64,000 nucleotides of DNA from Flagellimonas alvinocaridis (GTDB lineage: Bacteria; Bacteroidota; Bacteroidia; Flavobacteriales; Flavobacteriaceae): positions 1,024,263-1,088,262 of the forward strand of contig NZ_SNTZ01000001.1 of the NCBI RefSeq assembly GCF_004916895.1, written 5' to 3'. Positions 28,111 through 36,670 of this stretch are shown one piece after another; position 1 is the stretch's first letter; each line of letters begins with the position of its first letter. The notes beneath the pieces were generated by a model. The model saw only the letters and a list, made by a program, of their open reading frames with translations, ran no database searches and was not told where the DNA came from. The position numbers and the translations under genes are program-made.

Positions 28111-29196
28111 CTAATTGTATTTTGTTTTTTGTAAAAATCCAGAGAGGATTTTGATATAAAGGTCAATCCCTTCTTCAATCTCATTTACATATATAAATTC
28201 ATCGGCTGAGTGGGAACGGGTGCTGTCCCCAGGCCCCAATTTTACCGATTGGCAGCTCAAGGCCGCTTGATCGGATAAGGTCGGGGAGCCATAAGTGCCC
28301 CTGCCCAATGCCAAACCACTTTTTACCAAAGCGTGTTCAGGGTCAATGGAGGATGAGTTCAAACGCAGGGAACGTGGAGTCATTTCGCAAGGCGCTTCTT
28401 TTTGTAGAATGTCCGCAATTTCTTGATTGGAATAGCAATCGTTTACCCGAACATCCACTACCATATCTACTTGTGAAGGAACTACATTATGCTGCTTTCC
28501 TGCGTTGATTTGGGTCACAGTGAGTTTGACTTCTCCCAAAGCTTCGGAAACTTTATCAAAAGTGCAATTTTTAAACCATTCCAAAACTTGTATGGTATTG
28601 TAAATGGCATTGTTATCATTCGGATGTGCAGCGTGCGACGGGGTTCCCTTGACCACAGCATCAAAAACGACGAGTCCTTTTTCCGCAATGGCCAAATCCA
28701 TCAAGGTGGGCTCACCTACCACAGCTACATCAATTTTTGGAAGGATGGGCAGTAGGGAACGAATGCTTTTTTCCCCGGCATCCTCTTCTTCTGCAGTTGC
28801 CGCCATAATAATATTGTGACTCATCCCCTCTATTTCGTAAAAATGGACGAAGGTAGCAAGGAGGGATACCAAGCATCCTCCGGCATCGTTGCTACCCAGA
28901 CCATACAGTTTTCCATCCTCAATATGGGGGTGAAACGGGTCTTTGGTATAGGCGTTGTTGGGCTTTACCGTGTCATGGTGCGAGTTTAGCAGTAAAGTGG
29001 GTTTGGATTCATCAAAATGTTGGTTGAATGCATAGATGTTGTTGTATTGTCTGTGGACATCTATCCCAAATCCTGTGAGAAATGCAGCAATGGCATCACC
29101 TGTTTTATCTTCCTCTCCTGAAAATGAAGGAATGGAAATGAGCTGTTTTAAAAGCTCAATGGCTTTTTGGGTCAATTGGTCTTGGGGTATTTTCAT
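28111..29196 (-). CDS. argE: M20-family N-acyl-citrulline/ornithine deacylase
   Basis: A 361-residue M20 zinc peptidase-family protein. The motifs LNSHHDTVKP and GLGSNDAGGC carry metal ligands, AATAEEEDAG the catalytic Glu pair, and VGEPT follows. In an operon that uses an N-acyl-ornithine carbamoyltransferase, the expected substrate is N-acetyl- or N-succinyl-citrulline rather than N-acetylornithine. The start overlaps the argB stop as ATGA, so translation is coupled. Confidence 0.92.
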   Translation of the reverse strand: MKIPQDQLTQKAIELLKQLISIPSFSGEEDKTGDAIAAFLTGFGIDVHRQYNNIYAFNQHFDESKPTLLLNSHHDTVKPNNAYTKDPFHPHIEDGKLYGLGSNDAGGCLVSLLATFVHFYEIEGMSHNIIMAATAEEEDAGEKSIRSLLPILPKIDVAVVGEPTLMDLAIAEKGLVVFDAVVKGTPSHAAHPNDNNAIYNTIQVLEWFKNCTFDKVSEALGEVKLTVTQINAGKQHNVVPSQVDMVVDVRVNDCYSNQEIADILQKEAPCEMTPRSLRLNSSSIDPEHALVKSGLALGRGTYGSPTLSDQAALSCQSVKLGPGDSTRSHSADEFIYVNEIEEGIDLYIKILSGFLQKTKYN

Positions 29197-29972
29197 AGCG
29201 TTAATGTGGTAAAATTTGAATTGCCTTTTTCAAGCATGCTGACATCACCAATACAGACTTTGGATACTTGATTTCTTAAGGCATAAAAGCAATTGTGCAT
29301 TTTGGGAAGCATTCCGTCAGAAATAATACCGTAGGCCAACAGCTCGTCATAGGCCTTGGTGTCTATATGTTGAATCACGGAGTTTTCATCCTCTACATCC
29401 TGAAGCACCCCTTTCTTTTCGAAGCAGTAATACAGGGTGGTGTCAAATTGGTCAGACATTGCAATGGCCAATTCCGCAGCAATCGTATCGGCATTGGTAT
29501 TGAGCAGTTGTCCTTTACCGTCGTGTGTCAATGCACAAAAGATGGGGGTAAAACCAGACTGCAATAATTTAAAGATACCATAGGAATTAACCATATCCAC
29601 ATCGCCCACATAACCAAAATCCACTTTCTTAATGGGTCTTTTATGGGCTTTTATGGCATTGGCATCCGCACCGCTCATTCCAATGGCATTGGTGCCAAAA
29701 GCTTGTAATTGTGCTACCATTTTCTTGCTGACCAAGCCGCCATATACCATAATGGCAATATCCAAGCTCTCCGCATCGGTGATTCGCCGACCATTTATCA
29801 TTTTGGTCTCAACACCAAGCTTTTTACTCATCTCGGTGGCCTTTTTGCCACCACCATGGACCATAATCTTATTGCCCGGCATTTTGGAAAAAAGCTCCAA
29901 AATACGGTAAAACCCTTTCTCGTCCTCAATCAGATTGCTTCCTACTTTTATTATGGAAAGTGTCTGTTTCAT
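29193..29972 (-). CDS. argB: N-acylglutamate kinase
   Basis: A 259-residue amino-acid kinase family enzyme phosphorylating N-acetyl- (or N-succinyl-) glutamate. Motifs are IIKVGSNLIED, MVHGGGKKATEMSKKLG and the C-terminal GIISDGMLPKM. The ATG at 29972 follows the SDR stop by one base; another in-frame ATG at 29981 would give a small overlap and is possible. It sits between the SDR and argE genes with ATGA-type coupling downstream. Confidence 0.94.
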   Translation of the reverse strand: MKQTLSIIKVGSNLIEDEKGFYRILELFSKMPGNKIMVHGGGKKATEMSKKLGVETKMINGRRITDAESLDIAIMVYGGLVSKKMVAQLQAFGTNAIGMSGADANAIKAHKRPIKKVDFGYVGDVDMVNSYGIFKLLQSGFTPIFCALTHDGKGQLLNTNADTIAAELAIAMSDQFDTTLYYCFEKKGVLQDVEDENSVIQHIDTKAYDELLAYGIISDGMLPKMHNCFYALRNQVSKVCIGDVSMLEKGNSNFTTLTL

Positions 29973-29973
29973 A

Positions 29974-30720
29974 TTATACATTTAAAATTCCTCCATCTAT
30001 GGTTATTGCGGTGCCGGTAATCCATGAGCTGTCTTCCGAGACCATAAAAAGTGCAAGTTTTGCTATATCTTCAGGAGTTCCCAACCGTTTTAACAAAGTG
30101 GCTTCCTTTGCCTTTTCCACGGCCGTCTCCGGGTTGTTGAAAGCTTTTGCGGAATCCCATAGCAAAGGGGTGTCCACCGGACCCGGACAAATAGCGTTTA
30201 CCCTTACTTTTGGGGCATAGTCCACGGCCATTTGCTTCATCAATGCCATGGCTGCTGCCTTTGAAGCACAATAGGCTGGGTGGTTGGGAAAACTCTTGAA
30301 TGCTGCTATGGATGCGTTGATCAAAATATGGCCCTGTTCGTTATTTTGCAAATGGGGCAGCGCATATTTGGATAGGTAAAAAATTGAACTCAAATTGGTG
30401 TTGATGGTTTGGTGCCATTCAGAAATGGGAAGCTCCATTACATTTCCAAGGCCTAGGATACCGGCGTTCAGGGAAAGCATGTCCAATTTCCCAAAGCGGT
30501 CCATTGCTGTGGACACCAATTGTTCGTTATAGGATGGGTCGGTAATGTCGCCTGCCAAGAACACAGCTTTGCCGAGCTCCTTTTCGAGTGAACGGCCAGC
30601 TTCCTTGTTTCGTCCGGACAGGACTAGTTGAGCCCCTTCAGATGAGAAAGCCTTAGCAATGGCTTTTCCCATGCCACTGGTAGCTCCAGTTACTATACAT
30701 ACCTTGTCCTTTAATTTCAT
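29974..30720 (-). CDS. Short-chain dehydrogenase/reductase inside the arginine operon
   Basis: A 248-residue classical SDR. The N-terminal cofactor motif TGATSGMGKAIA, NAG (in SLNAGILG), catalytic Ser (INASIAAF) and YCASK are all present, so the active site is intact. It is embedded between argF' and argB with a 4-bp start/stop overlap, so it is co-translated with the pathway genes, although arginine synthesis has no known SDR step. The substrate is unknown; a metabolite-repair or proline/ornithine side reaction is only a guess. Confidence 0.93.
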   Translation of the reverse strand: MKLKDKVCIVTGATSGMGKAIAKAFSSEGAQLVLSGRNKEAGRSLEKELGKAVFLAGDITDPSYNEQLVSTAMDRFGKLDMLSLNAGILGLGNVMELPISEWHQTINTNLSSIFYLSKYALPHLQNNEQGHILINASIAAFKSFPNHPAYCASKAAAMALMKQMAVDYAPKVRVNAICPGPVDTPLLWDSAKAFNNPETAVEKAKEATLLKRLGTPEDIAKLALFMVSEDSSWITGTAITIDGGILNV

Positions 30721-31658
30721 TTTATATCCTCCAATAACTTTTTTAATACGAGTTGTGCTGAAAAGACCCTGTTATTTGCCTGATCCAACACCAAAGATTG
30801 ATTGCCATCCAATACGGCATCCTCAACAACTATATTGCGCCTTACGGGTAGACAATGCATGAATTTAGCTTTTCCCAATTTTTCTTGGGTCATGGTCCAA
30901 TCAAGATCCTTGCTCAATACCTTTCCATAATCCGTATAACTGCTCCAATTTTTTACGTAGACGAAATCAGCATTTTCCAAGGCTTTTTTTTGATTGTACT
31001 CAATTTTACATCCTTTTGTGATCTCGTGGTTGAGCTCATATCCTTCTGGATGGGTTATTACAAATTCTGCATCCTGTAGCTTCATCATTTCAACAAACGA
31101 ATTGGCCACGGCATGGGGCAATGCTTTTGGGTGTGGTGCCCATGACAACACCACTTTGGGCTTTGATTTTGTACCGTGCTCTGCGATGGTAATGGCATCT
31201 GCAAAAGCCTGAAGTGGATGACCCACTGAGCTTTCCATGTTCACTACCGGAATGGAGGCATATTTGGCAAAACCGTTCAGCACTTCTTCGGCCTCGTCCT
31301 TGGCTTTGTCCTTCAGCCCGGCAAAGGCCCTAATGGCAATAATATCGCAGTATTCGGAAACCACACGGGCTGCTTCCTTGATATGTTCTGAAGTACCTTG
31401 GTCCATAAGGGTGCCATCTCCAAATTCCAAGGCCCAACCCTCACTGCCAAAGTTCATGATCATTACTTCCATTCCCAAATGTATGGCTGCTTTTTGGGTA
31501 CTTAACCTCGTTCTAAGGCTATTGTTGAAAAAAAGCAGGCAAATGGTTTTTTGTTTCCCCAGTTCTTTAAATTGATAAGGGTCTTTTTTTAAGGTAATTG
31601 CTTCATCTACCCATACGGGGAGGGAATCAATATCGTTTATGGAGAGATAGTGTTTCAT
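30717..31658 (-). CDS. argF': N-succinylornithine carbamoyltransferase-like (ArgF')
   Basis: A 313-residue transcarbamylase. The carbamoyl-phosphate loop is FFNNSLRTRLSTQKAA, as in the Bacteroides fragilis N-succinylornithine enzyme, and the C-terminal HCLPVRRN motif is intact. The residue that separates succinyl from acetyl specificity (Pro90 in B. fragilis, Glu92 in the Xanthomonas acetyl enzyme) is Ser90 here, in the segment DQGTSEHIKEA. Published E92S mutants of the Xanthomonas enzyme use N-succinylornithine, so succinyl specificity is favoured. It is linked by ATGA overlaps to argD upstream and the SDR gene downstream. Confidence 0.93.
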   Translation of the reverse strand: MKHYLSINDIDSLPVWVDEAITLKKDPYQFKELGKQKTICLLFFNNSLRTRLSTQKAAIHLGMEVMIMNFGSEGWALEFGDGTLMDQGTSEHIKEAARVVSEYCDIIAIRAFAGLKDKAKDEAEEVLNGFAKYASIPVVNMESSVGHPLQAFADAITIAEHGTKSKPKVVLSWAPHPKALPHAVANSFVEMMKLQDAEFVITHPEGYELNHEITKGCKIEYNQKKALENADFVYVKNWSSYTDYGKVLSKDLDWTMTQEKLGKAKFMHCLPVRRNIVVEDAVLDGNQSLVLDQANNRVFSAQLVLKKLLEDIK

Positions 31659-32782
31659 TTGAGTACGGTTTTGAGGGCTTCAAAAAATAGGTCGATATGC
31701 TCTTTGGTTATGTTCAATGCCGGCAAAAACCGAAGCAGTTTCTTGTTTTTGGCGCTACCAGTGAAAATATGTTCATCATAGATTAGTTTTTTGCGCAAAT
31801 CGGCCACTTCAAAATCAAATTCCAAACCTATCATCAGCCCTCGGCCTTTTACGTTTTTAATTTGGGGAATTTCTACGGCTTTTTCCTTAAAATAGGAACC
31901 CAAGCTAGCTGCGTTGGCAATCAAATTTTCATTGTCAACCACATCTAAGACCGCCAAACAGGCCGCGCAGGCCAAGTGGTTTCCACCAAAGGTAGTGCCT
32001 AAAAGTCCATATGAAGGCTTAAAGGTTTCATGAAGCAGCACACCGCCCACAGGAAAGCCATTCCCCATGCCTTTGGCAATGGTTATGATATCGGGTTGGA
32101 TATTGTGGTGTTGAAAGGCGAAGAACTTCCCACTTCGGCCATACCCGGATTGTACCTCATCCGCAATAAGAACCACGTTGTTCTCCTTACATTTTTTGGC
32201 GATGAACTGATAGAATTCCGTGGAAGGTTCATCCAATCCGCCCACACCTTGAATGGCTTCCAAGATTACAGCACAATAGGCATCGGAAGTGATGACCTTT
32301 TCAAAGGCCTCAAAATCATTCAAGGGAAGAAAGGTCACTTCCTGTTGCTGGTTAATGGGTGCATTGATGCTAGGGTTGTCCGTAGCGGCCACCGCCGCCG
32401 AGGTCCTACCGTGAAAACTGTTCTTAAAGGAAATCACTTTGGCCTTTCCGGTATGAAAAGAGGCCATTTTCAGTGCATTTTCATTGGCTTCGGCACCCGA
32501 ATTGCACATAAACAGGTCATAATCGGTGCAATCGGATAATTTTCCCAATTTTTCTGCGAGCTCCTCTTGAAGTGGGTTTTGCACGGAATTGCTGTAAAAC
32601 GCCATCTTATCAAGTTGGTCCTTGATTTTCGCCACATAATGTGGATGGGTGTGCCCAATGGAGATTACGGCATGACCTCCGTAAAAATCCAAATATTTTT
32701 GCCCTTTATCATCCCATACCTCAATGCCTTTGGCAGATACGGGGGTAACATCATAAAGAGGATATACGTCAAATAATTTCAT
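31655..32782 (-). CDS. argD: Acyl-ornithine aminotransferase (class III)
   Basis: A 375-residue PLP-dependent class III aminotransferase starting at the ATG at 32782; the upstream alternative (32800) is GTG and would run into a dispersed repeat. It converts N-acylglutamate semialdehyde to N-acylornithine. The PLP-lysine region IADEVQSGYGRSGKFFAFQH ... ITIAKGMGNGFPVG is canonical. Its stop overlaps the argF' start (ATGA). Confidence 0.95.
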   Translation of the reverse strand: MKLFDVYPLYDVTPVSAKGIEVWDDKGQKYLDFYGGHAVISIGHTHPHYVAKIKDQLDKMAFYSNSVQNPLQEELAEKLGKLSDCTDYDLFMCNSGAEANENALKMASFHTGKAKVISFKNSFHGRTSAAVAATDNPSINAPINQQQEVTFLPLNDFEAFEKVITSDAYCAVILEAIQGVGGLDEPSTEFYQFIAKKCKENNVVLIADEVQSGYGRSGKFFAFQHHNIQPDIITIAKGMGNGFPVGGVLLHETFKPSYGLLGTTFGGNHLACAACLAVLDVVDNENLIANAASLGSYFKEKAVEIPQIKNVKGRGLMIGLEFDFEVADLRKKLIYDEHIFTGSAKNKKLLRFLPALNITKEHIDLFFEALKTVLK

Positions 32783-32794
32783 AATCTTTTTACT

Positions 32795-32861
32795 GGTCAC
32801 CTCGAACGGATTCGAGAGATGGTTTTTTATGGTTGAAGGTCAATACTACGCTCGACCTCAT
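32795..32861. repeat. Dispersed palindromic repeat in the argD-proC spacer
   Basis: The block GTCACCTCGAACGGATTCGA (32796-32815) is internally palindromic (CTCGAA...TTCGAG). A partial second copy in the other orientation, ACTACGCTCGACCTCA, follows at 32845-32860. Related copies occur at 33689-33710 and 35940-35961. This resembles the TCTCGACTnCGCTCGA-type intergenic repeats common in Flavobacteriia genomes. Confidence 0.6.
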
Positions 32862-32867
32862 ATTGTT

Positions 32868-33662
32868 TCATCCTTTTTTAATTTGGCTTATTTTTTCATA
32901 AGAGCTCACAATTCCGCGAATCAAGGAAGAGCTCAACCCTTGGTGTTCCATTTCATTCAAGCCTTCAATAGTACACCCTTTGGGGGTGGTTACCCTATCA
33001 ATTTCTTCTTCGGGGTGGCTTCCGGACTCGATCAAAAGGCTTGCGGCACCGTTACAGGTGTGCATGGCCAACTCTTGTGCTTCCTTGGCATCAAAACCCA
33101 ACTGAATGGCTCCTTGGGTTGTGGCGCGTATCAAGCGCATCCAAAAGGCAATACCACTTGCACAAATAACCGTAGCGGCCTGCATTTGTTCCTCGGGAAT
33201 TTGCATCGTGTGTCCCATACGGTTAAAGATGGCCTTGGCCAAATCAACCCTTTTTTTACCCAACTCATTGCTACAGATACAGGTCATGGACTTTCCTACT
33301 GAAATGGCCGTGTTGGGCATGCTACGGATGATGAATTTGTCCGCGCCAATGATCTCTTCAATTTTAGGAATACTAAATCCTGTAATGGTACTGATCAACA
33401 CATGTTTTTCCGAAAGTAGGTCCTTGACGTCCTTTAGAATGGTGGCAAAATGCCCGGGCTGCACGGCAAAAATCAAGATGTCGGAATTTTTTACCGCTTC
33501 TTGGTTATCCGAAGTCACTGTAACGTTTCCGTACTTTTCAAATTCTTGGATGGATTTGGTATTTCTCTTGGTGAGGTACATGGTGGTGGCTCCATTGCTG
33601 TGTAAAATGCCCTTGGCAATGGCCAATCCCAAATTTCCTGCTCCTATGATGGCTACTTTCAT
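32868..33662 (-). CDS. proC: Pyrroline-5-carboxylate reductase
   Basis: A 264-residue ProC-family NAD(P)H-dependent reductase that makes proline from pyrroline-5-carboxylate. The N-terminal Rossmann motif VAIIGAGNLGLAIAKG, the segment RSMPNTAISVGKSMT and the C-terminal TTPKGCTIEGLNEME, typical of ProC, are present. Its place inside the arginine operon is conserved in many Bacteroidota and ties proline to arginine/ornithine metabolism. It lies 66 bp after argC and 85 bp before argD, with dispersed repeats on both sides. Confidence 0.94.
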   Translation of the reverse strand: MKVAIIGAGNLGLAIAKGILHSNGATTMYLTKRNTKSIQEFEKYGNVTVTSDNQEAVKNSDILIFAVQPGHFATILKDVKDLLSEKHVLISTITGFSIPKIEEIIGADKFIIRSMPNTAISVGKSMTCICSNELGKKRVDLAKAIFNRMGHTMQIPEEQMQAATVICASGIAFWMRLIRATTQGAIQLGFDAKEAQELAMHTCNGAASLLIESGSHPEEEIDRVTTPKGCTIEGLNEMEHQGLSSSLIRGIVSSYEKISQIKKG

Positions 33663-33688
33663 TTTTTCTTAATTAGGGGGTCTCGCAT

Positions 33689-33710
33689 CTCGACTACGCT
33701 CGATATGACA
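33689..33710. repeat. Dispersed repeat in the argC-proC spacer
   Basis: CTCGACTACGCTCGATATGA matches the copy at 35940-35961 at 18 of 22 positions and, in reverse orientation, the copy near 32795. It lies between two operon genes. Confidence 0.6.
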
Positions 33711-33728
33711 GCTCGACCAAAATTACTT

Positions 33729-34703
33729 TTAAAATACTCCTGCTTTTAATAATAGACCTTCGGTCTCAGGGAAACCGAACATCAGGTTCATATTCTGTAC
33801 CGCCTGACCGGACGCGCCTTTCAATAAATTGTCAATGGCAGAGGTGATCAAGATCAAATTCTCATGCTGGTGCAGGTGGATATGACATTGATTGGTATTC
33901 ACCACTTGCTTTAGGTGGACGGGTTCATCGGAAACATGCGTGAAAACCGCGCCTGTATAAAATTCTTTGAACAAGGCTTTTGCGTCCTCTAAACTTCCGT
34001 CAAAGGCAGTATAGGCCGTGGCCAATATTCCCCTTGTGAAGTTTCCACGGTTTGGCAAGAACAAGAGTTTGCCCACAGGATTTCCATACGAGTCCAGGCT
34101 TTCCCCAATTTCTCCCAGATGTTGGTGAGAAAAGGGTTTATACCAGGATACATTGTTGTTTCTCCAGCTAAAATGGGAGGTGGACGATAGCCCGACCCCT
34201 GCACCGGTACTCCCCGTTACGGCATTGATATGTACTTCGTTTTTCAACAGTCCTGCTTTGGCCAAGGGCAACAATCCCAATTGGATTGCGGTGGCAAAAC
34301 ATCCGGGATTGGCAATGGCGTCAGCGGATATTATGGCCTCCTTGTTCAGTTCGGGAAGTCCGTACACAAACTCTTTTCCATTAAAATGGGTATCGGCCTT
34401 TAGCCTAAAGTCGTTGCTGAGGTCTATGATCTTGGTGTTTTTTGAAAAGGTGTTCTCCTGTAAAAAAGAGGTGGAATTGCCATGTCCAAGGCATAGAAAA
34501 ACCACATCCACATTTGGATTCACCTCACCCGTAAAGGCCAAATCTGTCAATCCCAAAAGATCTTGATGGGCAGAGGTAATGGATTTTCCAGCTCTAGTGG
34601 TACTGAACACAAAGTCAATTTCGGCCTGGGGGTGGTTCAATAGGATTCGGATAAGTTCCCCGCCAGTGTATCCGGACCCGCCTATGATGCCTGCTTTAAT
34701 CAT
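33729..34703 (-). CDS. argC: N-acyl-gamma-glutamyl-phosphate reductase
   Basis: A 324-residue NADPH-dependent reductase. The dinucleotide motif GIIGGSGYTGGELIRIL opens the protein, and the catalytic cysteine is in ANPGCFATAIQLGLLPL. It reduces N-acylglutamyl phosphate to the semialdehyde. The start overlaps the end of argG by 8 bp. Confidence 0.95.
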   Translation of the reverse strand: MIKAGIIGGSGYTGGELIRILLNHPQAEIDFVFSTTRAGKSITSAHQDLLGLTDLAFTGEVNPNVDVVFLCLGHGNSTSFLQENTFSKNTKIIDLSNDFRLKADTHFNGKEFVYGLPELNKEAIISADAIANPGCFATAIQLGLLPLAKAGLLKNEVHINAVTGSTGAGVGLSSTSHFSWRNNNVSWYKPFSHQHLGEIGESLDSYGNPVGKLLFLPNRGNFTRGILATAYTAFDGSLEDAKALFKEFYTGAVFTHVSDEPVHLKQVVNTNQCHIHLHQHENLILITSAIDNLLKGASGQAVQNMNLMFGFPETEGLLLKAGVF

Positions 34704-35886
34704 TGTTCTGGTTTACGTGGTTTGCAATTTTACCGGAATTGGATAAAATTTTAATGAATCCTTTGGCATCATCAGCCGTCCAGCCCTTGTTCATTTCACC
34801 ATAGCTTCCAAAAGAAGCGTTCATAAGGTCATGGTCTGAAGCAATTCCATTGAGTTCAAATCGGTAGGGGTGAAGCGTGACAAAAACGTCGCCAGAAACA
34901 TGTTTTTGGGTATCCGCCAAGAACGCTTCAATGTTTCGCATCACTTCATCCAAATAGTTTCCTTCATGCAACAACATGCCATAAAAATTGCCCAATTGCT
35001 CTTTTTGGTACTGCTGCCATTTGCTCAAGGTGTGTTTTTCCAAAAGATGGTGCGCTTTAATGATGATGAGAGGTGCGGCAGCCTCAAAACCGACCCGACC
35101 CTTGATGCCGATAATGGTATCACCAACGTGGATATCCCTGCCAATGGCATATTTGGATGCAATGGCCGATAACTTTTCAATATTGGCTACAGGGGTATCA
35201 GTTTCTCCATCCAAAGCAACCAACTCTCCTTTTTTGAAGGTCAGTTTCAATTCTTTGGGAAGCTCTTTTTCCAATTGGCTTGGGTAGGCACTTCCGGGCA
35301 GGGCCGAATGGGATGTCAGGGTTTCTTCACCACCCACAGAGGTTCCCCATAGTCCCTTATTTATGGAGTATTTTGCTTTTTCCCAAGAATAATCAATACC
35401 ATTTTGTTGTAGATAGTTGATTTCCTCTTCCCGGGCCAATTTTTTGTCCCTGATCGGGGTGATGATTTCAATTTCAGGGGCCAAAATTTGAAAGATCATA
35501 TCAAATCGCACTTGGTCGTTTCCGGCACCGGTACTACCATGGGCAATGTACTGTGCCCCTATTTTTTTGGCATGGTTTACAATTTCGATGGCCTGTACAA
35601 TCCGTTCCGCGCTTACCGAAAGGGGATAGGTATTGTTCTTAAGGACATTTCCGAAGATGAGGTACTTGACCACTTTTTCATAAAATGTGGCAATGGCGTT
35701 GATGGAGGTGTAGGAACTTGCACCAAGGGTCAGGGCCTTCTCCTCAATTTCCTTGATTTCTTCCTTGCTGAAGCCCCCCGTGTTCACACTTACGGCGTGT
35801 ACTTCAAAACCTTGGTCCTGTGAAAGATATTTTGCACAATATGAGGTGTCCAATCCACCGCTATAGGCCAAAACTAATTTTTTCAT
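34696..35886 (-). CDS. argG: Argininosuccinate synthase
   Basis: A 396-residue ATP-dependent ligase joining citrulline and aspartate. The PP-loop LAYSGGLDTSYC is at residues 4-15, and AHGSTGAGNDQVRF is the conserved citrulline/ATP region. It is the second gene of the arginine operon, 76 bp after the acetyltransferase gene, and is coupled to argC by an 8-bp overlap. Confidence 0.96.
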   Translation of the reverse strand: MKKLVLAYSGGLDTSYCAKYLSQDQGFEVHAVSVNTGGFSKEEIKEIEEKALTLGASSYTSINAIATFYEKVVKYLIFGNVLKNNTYPLSVSAERIVQAIEIVNHAKKIGAQYIAHGSTGAGNDQVRFDMIFQILAPEIEIITPIRDKKLAREEEINYLQQNGIDYSWEKAKYSINKGLWGTSVGGEETLTSHSALPGSAYPSQLEKELPKELKLTFKKGELVALDGETDTPVANIEKLSAIASKYAIGRDIHVGDTIIGIKGRVGFEAAAPLIIIKAHHLLEKHTLSKWQQYQKEQLGNFYGMLLHEGNYLDEVMRNIEAFLADTQKHVSGDVFVTLHPYRFELNGIASDHDLMNASFGSYGEMNKGWTADDAKGFIKILSNSGKIANHVNQNND

Positions 35887-35939
35887 GTTGTATTTCTTCT
35901 ATTAATTGATGTTACGAAGGCAGTGGAAAGTATACCGTT

Positions 35940-35961
35940 CTCGACTGCGTTCGAACTGACA
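35940..35961. repeat. Dispersed repeat in the argA-argG spacer
   Basis: CTCGACTGCGTTCGAACTGA is another copy of the element seen at 33689-33710 (18 of 22 identical). It directly precedes the stop codon of the acetyltransferase gene. Confidence 0.6.
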
Positions 35962-35962
35962 T

Positions 35963-36577
35963 TTATTTTTGCTTCTTTTTTAAAAAAAGGGCTTCCTTAA
36001 TTTTTTTCAGTCTTTGAAAGGCTTTCTCGTTCCACTTTTTGGTTACCGGCTTTTTGGAATTGGGATCGTAAAGCATACCGGTGCACAGACACATTTTTTG
36101 TTCTGTGCGGGTAAGGATGTCAAAATTCTTACAGGTCTGACAGCCTTTCCAGAATTCGGGGTCGTCGGTGAGTTCAGAAAATGTAACAGGTTTATAACCT
36201 AGTTCGTAATTCATTTTCATTACGGCCAAACCTGTGGTGATGCCAAATATTTTTGCGTCGGGGAATTTTTTTCGGGAGAGGTCAAAAATGGCCTTTTTTA
36301 TTTCCTTGGCCAATCCTTGGTTTCGGTAATCTGGATGTACGATTAATCCAGAGTTGGCCACAAAGTCCTTGTTGCCCCATACTTCTATATAACAGAACCC
36401 TGCGAATTTATCACCATCCAGGGCAATAATCGCATTCCCATTCTGTAATCGCTTCATAATGTACTCCGGGGTTCTTCTGGCAATTCCGGTGCCTCGTACC
36501 TTGGCAGATTCCGTGATGGTATCACTTATGATGTGTGCGTATTTAAAATGTGATTCGTTAGCAACTACAATTTCCAT
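35963..36577 (-). CDS. GNAT-family N-acylglutamate synthase candidate (ArgA-like)
   Basis: A 204-residue GNAT acyltransferase, first structural gene of the arginine operon. The acyl-CoA loop region is LIVHPDYRNQGLAKEIK. An unusual Cys-rich patch, CQTCKN ... KMCLCTGM, sits in the C-terminal half and could bind metal. The C-terminus is highly basic. Position and family fit the step glutamate to N-acylglutamate; in Bacteroides thetaiotaomicron a related GNAT gene has been assigned as N-succinylglutamate synthase (from memory). With a Ser90-type carbamoyltransferase downstream, N-succinylglutamate is the likelier product. Confidence 0.85.
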   Translation of the reverse strand: MEIVVANESHFKYAHIISDTITESAKVRGTGIARRTPEYIMKRLQNGNAIIALDGDKFAGFCYIEVWGNKDFVANSGLIVHPDYRNQGLAKEIKKAIFDLSRKKFPDAKIFGITTGLAVMKMNYELGYKPVTFSELTDDPEFWKGCQTCKNFDILTRTEQKMCLCTGMLYDPNSKKPVTKKWNEKAFQRLKKIKEALFLKKKQK

Positions 36578-36630
36578 TGCAAGCGTTTAAACTGATAAAA
36601 AATTAATGAAAGATGTTGGTTTGTTGTTGC

Positions 36631-36652
36631 GGAAATGGACTCACCTATTTCC
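36631..36652 (-). other. Stem-loop in the arginine operon leader
   Basis: GGAAAT and ATTTCC form a 6-bp stem around a 10-nt loop between the leader peptide stop and the first structural gene. No T-run follows, so it is not a standard intrinsic terminator. Confidence 0.45.
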
Positions 36653-36670
36653 ATAGATCGTGATGCACCC

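Noticed and set aside
28064-28119. Imperfect inverted CAATTA...TAATTG stretch between argH and argE, looking like transposon ends
   Set aside because: The match is poor, there is no transposase, and it is only a short AT-rich spacer.
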